From assembly GCA_021234155.1 (NCBI GenBank), contig JAJEKV010000040.1, forward strand, positions 5,607,229-5,671,228: DNA of 64,000 bases, written 5' to 3'. The notes under the pieces were generated by a model. The model ran no database searches. It was not told the origin of the DNA and was given only the letters and a program-made list of their open reading frames with translations. Position numbers and translations under genes: made by a program. Below, in pieces: positions 57,078 through 64,000 of the stretch (position 1 is the first letter of the stretch; each line of letters opens with the position of its first letter). This DNA comes from Isoetes taiwanensis (lineage: Eukaryota > Streptophyta > Lycopodiopsida > Isoetales > Isoetaceae).

Positions 57078-58850
57078 GGAAGTTTACGATTCTTCTAGGA
57101 ATCTATGGGCTATGGAAACATCACCGGGATTTGAATTCCTACTTTTGATTTGAATCAAAGAAGATGGAACTAGTGGTGGTATTATACTCTAAGGCTGCGA
57201 CACACCAAGAATCTTGCAAGTTTGTGCTGCAAGTACAGTTGGGTTGAACTTCATCAAAAAGTGTGTTGGGGGCCAAGTATATGAGTGAACTGGCGAATCC
57301 TTGGAGCGTGGCGTCCAAGTAAGGAGGATTTGACGACTACTGTTGCAAGTGAAGCTGGGGCATCAGTAGCAGATAAAAGCTCGGTGCTTTCGTGGAGAAT
57401 GCTCGAAGCATATTGGGACCGACTTGTTGAGAACGAGTTCGAATTATTAGGGAAACTTCTATGATCCTTTGGGGATTATGGAATAAATAAAAGCATCCTG
57501 CTTGGGATTGTGGAGTCAGATCGTGGTGATCTGAGAGGCTGGTTGGCCGTGGTATAAATGTTTGACTTTGGAAGTCATACTAACACTTGACCTTAATTGC
57601 AGGTTTGCCTAGTGTTAAGTGCTGGGAAGGAACTTTACAGGCAAGCTGTCAAGGATATGGATGCTAAAAATTTGGATGCGGAATCTCAAATTATTTCCTA
57701 TGGGACAGACTTATGGTGATTTTCTTTATGCGGAATAGAGAATAAGAATTTTATTTCTTGCGTGTACCCATGGTAGATTGGTAATTACGATTGCAACGTA
57801 ATAAACCTAAACATGGTGCACTAATTGTGAATGCCTCTTGGTAGATCAGTAATTGTGACTGCAGCACAATAGGCTTGAACAAGAGTGCATTAGATGTATA
57901 TTTTTGAAGAGTGGTAATTGTGGTGGCAACACAATAGGCCTGATAAAAATTACATCAGTATCGCGGAGATACAATAGTTTGGTATCGCGTAGATCACAAC
58001 GCCCCAAAAATGAACTACCATGTTTAACTAGTACCAAATCATCGAAAAACCATGGTATATATGATTTTTTATTCATGAATTTATTTGACAGGAGAAAACC
58101 ACATGCTGTAGTGGTTTGCCAAGACTAATAGTGGTTCGTGACGCAGTTATCAATGGTGGTTCTCAATGCTATAGTGGTTTGCTTAGTAATCGTGGTTTCT
58201 AAAGACTAGTAGTGGTTCTAAAAGCGTTATTGAAGTTATCAAGCGGTGGCTACCTGATGCTACATAGTGGTTTTTCTTTCATCATGGTTTATAAAATAGT
58301 CTAGTGCATATCGCGGGTTTTTGTTTATGCCCATGGTGATCTCGTTAACTGGTGTTGATCTTTGATAGGTTGAAGAATGAATAGTACAAAGGGTGCCTCG
58401 GTATGCCTCAAGGCCCTTTGCACCTTATAAGTGATCCTAGAGGCGTCAATCAACTATCTTTTATGTTAGACGTTATTGTATGGTTCTCATACATCTCAAT
58501 TCAATTCGATTCCGTTGCTTCTCCTCAGTTTGTTGTATGCTAACTAATATACCAATGTATTGATTAGGTTGACAAATTGTTTATATTGTAAATTTAAGCC
58601 CTTGTATAGAGTTCATAAGATTAAGTTAGACCTTTTTTTGTCTAACTTGCGGATATAATCAATTATTTGCTTTGTCCATTGTGGAAAGTCATAGAAGTTT
58701 AGATGAGTTTAGAATGTTTTAGTATGTTATAAGGATTCTAGGATTTATCACGAGAAGGAATGTTTTTGGCTACATGTGTTTATATTTGAATGTTGACTAC
58801 AAAGGCGATGAAGCGATGGATGAAAGCATGCAATTTGTATGAGTTGTAAG
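57078..58850 (+). other. Probable retroelement interior with tandem repeats
   Basis: No gag or pol frame is visible. At 57775-57955 three units of about 65 bp repeat GTAATTGYGATTGCARCACAATA-GGC plus a GTGCATTA-type end. At 58105-58290 the word AGTGGTTT recurs at least eight times at irregular 20-40-bp spacing. The section following the primer site is thus repetitive and non-coding, like the leader of the 16-kb element. Confidence 0.55.
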
Positions 58851-61800
58851 GCCCATGGGGTCATACGCCATAAAGCAAGGAGTGCGGCACGGTCCTAGCC
58901 CAAAACATGAGCCTCATCTGTCCTTGAGACCGAACATATCGGCTTAATTTGGGTATGTACCTTATCGGTAGATGATCGCAGGATGCGGATGCGTTACTTG
59001 CAATTCAAATCCGGCATGTTCAAAGAACTTCTTTGAAGGAAAATTGCACAATCTTGACGTCTAGCCATAACCAATTTAAAATGCATGCTTGGCTCAGCAG
59101 GGCAAGAAGAATTTGAATGAAATGAGAGAAATTCGAGGCCAAATACACAGCCGGGGAGCTTGAATTGAGTAGGGATTAAGTAAGAACGGAATTGAGCGTC
59201 GAGAAGAATAAGCGAGGGCTCAACACGGTATGGCGGATGTGGCGGATAAACTGAATGGTCGTGCCATAAACCTACGGCCTTGAATTCTCTGGGCGTGGTT
59301 CTGATCATTGCCGAGCCATATATGAGGTCGGATTCTACGTAGATAGCAAATGGAGGCGACACACCGTTTTTCCACCTTTTTTTTTTTTAATTCCACGAGT
59401 CATTCGAAGCGAGCAAAATGTTAGAGCATTCTTGGATTACGACGCGTGCACCATAAATAGCGTTGATGTATACTTATATATGTTGTGATATGATGCTTCT
59501 GGTCATTTTTAGTTTCAGAGAGACCACTACAATAACCACCACATGTATTTCGCTATCTTCTATTTTTCAAAAGTTGCATTGGGGTACTGTGTATGCATGT
59601 GGAGGAATGGCTATGGGAAACTCTAGCACAACGTCTTGATGTTACATCTCTTATCATCTTTTTTTAAAAACATGGTAATATATATACATTTGCATTGTTA
59701 TATTTCTAATCTGTGAAATAGATTAAAACTGTAAACTAATTATGGTAAGGTTTTTGATGTCATATTCAGGGTTGGTCTCCAATGAAGCTCTATTTGGTAC
59801 TTGTAAAGGTTTTGTGGTGGGGGCTAAATTCTATGTTGTTGGGAGCATTAAGATTATTTGTAGTAAGTATTTTAAATGTTTAAAGTGACACCATCATTAA
59901 AGGAGGTGCCAACGTTCAAAAGACCCAATAAAAGTGCCACGAAGCCACGACCATGTTTTTCCCTCAAATTCGCTTTGTTTCCTCTTTGTCAAGGAATCAG
60001 AGCCTGCAAAGGCTGCTGAATCCCTGAAGATCACAACCGCCGCCGCTTCAAATCGGCCACACCAACCAAACTGCACACAGATGCAGAGCTTGTTGCCTGC
60101 AAGCGGCCAAGCAGTCGAGGATACACATGAAGCGACAGCTGGCGGCTAGTCAATCTCACGGCAGGCCTAACCCAATCCCAAGTAGCACACGCAAGTGAGC
60201 GCGAAACTGGAATAAATGCTCCGCGGTCTCCGCGATGAAGGCCACAACAAAGGCGAGAGAGGGCTCACACCGGCCTAAAGCCCGGGCTGCAGGGCATTCG
60301 CGCGATCTGGCTGATTGCACACGCCCGCAGGCTTGCCTAAACTTAACCCGGTGGGGAAGTGAGCTCCATGTCCACGTCCAAGCCGAGTGCCATCGAGAGC
60401 GGAGGCTGGGGCCGCTTGCACGAGAGGCGTTATTATTATGAATATGACACCAGTAAAGGCCGCTAAAGCAAGAAGACACAACATCAGGATGAACCTTCAA
60501 AGGCACGCACCACCACATCATCACGAGGGACTATAGGTATGACCATTTGCAACTTTTATGCGAGGTTATCGGTGGAATGTGCGATGATACTTATGTGGGG
60601 ATACGTTGAGTGGCATAATTTATGCTCTTGCTAATTTGATGACTATACATGATCTATAGGCAAAAGGATACTTAAAAAGAAGGATCAATATTGCTTTTAT
60701 GGGTAATTACCTTGGCCCCTCTCTCGAGGCTGCCATGGATAAGGTGAGACTTAGAATTCTTTAATCTTATTGTTACCTATTGTGATAAAGAAGGACACAA
60801 AAATTTGGAAAGTTTACGCGGGCATGTAATCCCTAGATATTTGTGCGGCTTGTCTTCATTAAGCAAAGATGATGATGTATAAGAGCATATAATCCTAGAA
60901 ATTTGTTCAACTTGTCTTCATTTAAGCAAAAGAAGATGATGTATAAGAATGCTTGCTACTTTATTTTGAAAAAATCATTTTTGGTTAGTGTAGTACAATG
61001 TGCTAGGTAACCAGTTGCTAAATTAATCTTGTCCACTTACTAATATTTTTTTAAGTGGTTTGACTTTTAGGCAGCCTATTAGGAGATACTAGTAGAATAT
61101 GGTAAAACTTGTTTTGTGGATGAATCTTTTCACGGTAAGATTTCTTAGATCAGAATCTTTAGAAATTTCAAAGATGTTATCACGGATGAATCAAATAAAA
61201 TACCGGGGTTTATTCCGACCTCTTGGGATATTATGCTACTGTGTTTGTATTCAAATTCATATACGGTTTGTTAGGAGACGCAGTAAAGCTCAATCATAGT
61301 TAATTTATGGCCATATATATGTTTGTAAAAACTTGATATTTTGATATGTGATTTGCGTTAGTGATAAATGGTTTTATATAAATTATCCATACTTTTATTC
61401 TCAAACAATAAATAGAATGTTCAAGAAATCTTTCTTCATTTGTTATACAAAGCAATATCAATTATATAACAAAATATCAAAGAATATGATGAAAACATGT
61501 ACCAATTTGATGGAAAAAACTTATAAGCACGTTGTTGGCCACTTATGCCTTCTAAATGGCAATAATGGTTTTCAAGTTGTGCATGTATTATTATGTTCAT
61601 GAAACCAATACCAGTTCCATCGTCTAAGCGTGTTGATTTGTCCTTATCACTAAATAAGTTAAAAAGTGCAAGTCTTTGCTATCTTAATGAAGGAACCATT
61701 ACTGGGTCAACCTTCTATATATTTTTTGGAAGAAAATTGAAACATTTTCTTGTATAGAACAACATTAGTTTATACAAAAGATGAAGACAACTTCATTAAA

Positions 61801-62400
61801 TAACCACACTAAAGTTGCACAAACAATTATTGTACAAATCATCACTATTTAGGTAGTTTGATCACATGTTTTAAAACATAACAGCAAGCTATTCAAAGAC
61901 ATGGTTTAAATGAGAGAATAGCTACCATTAAAACCATGATGGTGTTGTGATAATAAACTAGGACAATAAATCACATAAGTATGAACCACCCTAAATTAAT
62001 CAACATATTAACCCACAAACTAATATTAGTTTAATATAAGGGTTTCATGCAAAAATCATTGTGAAAAATGTCATGATTAATTTTTGGGCCTTGTGGATCT
62101 TGTATGTGAGGAGATACAATGGTTGGTATCATGGAAGTCTTGTATGGTGGAGATCTGATCAAGAGTAATTACCCAGCAGAGGTATAAAAATAATAATGTA
62201 TGCCCAGCGGAGGTGCAGGATATCGTCTTGTGGAAGTCTGGCGGATATCCATCATTACTTCTAGAGTTTTCGCGGGGATCTAAATAATGGAAACATGGAG
62301 GTTCAATGGATCCTAAAACAATGGAAACATAGAGATTCCAATGGGTATAGGTGCTTGTGGAAGTCGAGGATAGGTTCAATACGGTAATGCGTTTTATCTG
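58851..62400. other. Stretch without recognisable gene
   Basis: A minus-strand frame of 122 codons at 58994-59362 and overlapping frames on both strands in a GC-rich patch at 60000-60530 match no family I know. An exon-like piece at 60665-60742 (RRINIAFMGNYLGPSLEAAM before a GTGAGA donor) is unassigned. The rest is AT-rich. Confidence 0.4.
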
Positions 62401-62419
62401 AGGATCATTATGAATTGTA

Positions 62420-62721
62420 TGTCCTGACACATATTCGCGGGTATAAAGCGTCATCTGTGAAAAAATTCCGGCGTCGGAAGATTTTACGGCGTACGAAACA
62501 ACCCTGACCAGCGTCTGTGAAAGTTTTTCAGCTCGTGAAAGCAGTGGCTCAGCGTGCGAAAATATATATATATTTTTTGAAATTCAATTTGTCACATAAA
62601 ACCATACATTTGGCGTCTGTGAAAGTTTTTCAGCGTCACATAAAGCGAAGGTTTTGGCGTCTGTAAACCCTTGTAAAAAAATATATATATATATATATAA
62701 TATATAATATATATATATATA
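62420..62721 (+). repeat. GCGTCTGTGAAA word repeat and (TA)n tract
   Basis: Variants of GCGTCTGTGAAAGTTTTTCA occur at about 62428, 62512, 62612 and 62660, and are followed by an AT dinucleotide tract at 62679-62721. Confidence 0.7.
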
Positions 62722-64000
62722 TACCTATCACTAGGATCTAATCCTAACAGTCCACAATTTACTCCAAAACCGCTAACAACTTACTAACAGCTATTGAAAG
62801 GGTCTATCACAAGGTATTTCTGCAGGGCCCATACGGACCTAAACACAGCATAGTATGTGTAGCTATCACCACATAAGAAGGATATTATGTTATTAGCATA
62901 TTCTAGCTTAGATCTTATTGCAATCATCTCTCATGGAAGAAGACCATATTATTTAAGCCGGGGTTAAATAGAAACGGACATAGACTAGAACCAGTAATAT
63001 TCGTTTCTTGATCTTGTCATGACATAGAAGACCATGGTCTTACATGAAGAGGATCATAGTTAGAACTTGAGACATAAAATACTTAGAGACCCAATGACTA
63101 TGTAGAACTTCATAGAGTAATAGAAAGAGGAACAAGTCACGTTGGCAAGAATGACATATTGAACCATATTGAGGGGAAGATATTATTCCCTATCCACAAA
63201 AAGAATCGAGACCTATTAATACAAGCTATAAATTTTGTGAACTTGTCTACATGACACTTATATTCTAAGGCTTAATATGTTTAAGCCTTGCCAAAAGGAA
63301 ACCACCGGATCGGATATTTTGAGACCATGTAATGACCTGTGTGCTTTCCATAATAAAGCAAATATGTGTTCAAGGTTGTATTTGTTCCCATGGACTAACA
63401 TCAAATATAGGGGCATCCCTCTCGATGAAACATCATGTATGTATCAAAAGCTGGTGGCCATATATCCGGATTCAAACATGCCTTGATATATTAAGTGTCA
63501 CAAAGTTCGGATCAAAATGGCATTAGCCTATTTTAAGTAGCAAAAACTAAACCGGTCAAAGCATACAATATTTTAAACAAAATGGTAGCCACTTGTTATG
63601 CTGACGAGAAATATCGTTCCATCAAAAGTGATTTTTGAGGGTGGCTGATCAAAGTACTTCAGCATTTATAAGCTTCAAGCAAGCATAGGTGAGTTCACCG
63701 CGTTACATGACCAAACCAAGCATGGATTCTTTGATAAAAATTAAAGCCGCGAAGCGACTAGCGAGGTAAACAAAAAGTAAAACTGTTTTTATCCGTTCCT
63801 AAGCCAAGCTTCTAAATAAAGCTGACATAATCTTGTAAATAAGTTAAATCATCATAATGGAGCTGAAATATGTGTTCAATCCCGGTAAGCTTCGTGTCAC
63901 ATGAAGCTTCGTCCATTCCCTAGTAATAGGATCGTAACAAATTGAAAACAAAGAAATCACAAAATGAAGAACACGGCGATTGTATTTTCAAGCGCCTGGT
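62722..64000. other. Stretch without recognisable gene
   Basis: AT-rich DNA with two short overlapping plus-strand frames (63277-63526), not recognised. No repeat match within the window. Confidence 0.4.

Noticed and set aside
58994-59362. 122-codon minus-strand frame as a gene
   Set aside because: No recognisable domain, no neighbouring exons, and not supported by anything else in the sequence.
60156-60524. GC-rich patch with overlapping frames on both strands
   Set aside because: Open frames on both strands over the same GC-rich DNA, none with a known motif. Probably compositional.
1-64000. CRISPR arrays, rRNA or tRNA genes, bacterial operons
   Set aside because: None seen. The short periodic repeats lack CRISPR repeat-spacer geometry, and the gene remnants are eukaryotic with introns.

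Overview
This window looks like nuclear DNA of a land plant with a large, transposon-rich genome, probably a vascular plant. The evidence is GT-AG introns in plant-type gene remnants (plastid ribosomal protein L29, malectin-like receptor, TauE/SafE family, a PPR piece, a plant 2OG-oxygenase-like protein), classic plant transposon termini (CACTA, hAT, Mutator-like, Helitron, LTR elements with a Met-tRNA-type primer site) and very low gene density. I cannot name the species. I found no certainly intact protein-coding gene. Every recognisable gene is partial or carries a stop, frameshift, deletion or insertion, although single-base indels could also be assembly errors.

Layout. 1-0.6 kb: end of an unrecognised minus-strand open frame that runs off the window. 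0.6-6.3 kb: intergenic, with a 39-base poly-A, a Helitron-type 5' end at 1980, a 0.5-kb polypurine tract, and a hairpin at 5.85 kb. 6.3-17.1 kb: nested repeats. These are a CTCGG...CCGAG repeat array, a 239-bp hAT-type MITE with a perfect 8-bp target duplication and a near-empty site about 10 kb away, a long purine-rich asymmetric stretch, and a 3.9-kb CACTA element (12123-16047, ACA target duplication) with a truncated Transposase_21 gene and its own nested repeat. 18.66-19.12 kb: a 454-bp fold-back element with arms of about 200 bp.

19.8-31.6 kb: a duplicated cluster of malectin-like receptor pseudogenes, with exon 1 and exon 2 of one copy about 3.5 kb apart, and a 2OG-oxygenase-like pseudogene split by a 787-bp hAT element. 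30.6-32.5 kb: Helitron-like ends and a LINE 3' end. 33.0-33.55 kb: plastid L29 gene with one stop codon. 34.4-35.4 kb: TauE/SafE-family exons with a frameshift. 35.4-39.7 kb: no recognised gene.

39742-55864 is one 16.1-kb LTR retroelement. It has LTRs of 1558 and 1535 bp, a TGGGT target duplication, a primer site and a polypurine tract, but no recognisable gag-pol, so it is LARD-like. Its leader holds five nested palindromes spaced about 210 bp apart. A 4.8-kb Helitron-like element carrying a PPR gene fragment sits inside it. 56-64 kb: the end of another LTR with a perfect TGGTATCAGAGC primer site, tandem repeats, AT-rich simple repeats and unassigned DNA.

The window mainly records successive insertion and decay: transposons inside transposons, and transposons inside or beside gene copies already losing function. 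The least explained structures are the periodic hairpin leader of the 16-kb element, a 65-bp hairpin module that recurs three times, and the fold-back element.
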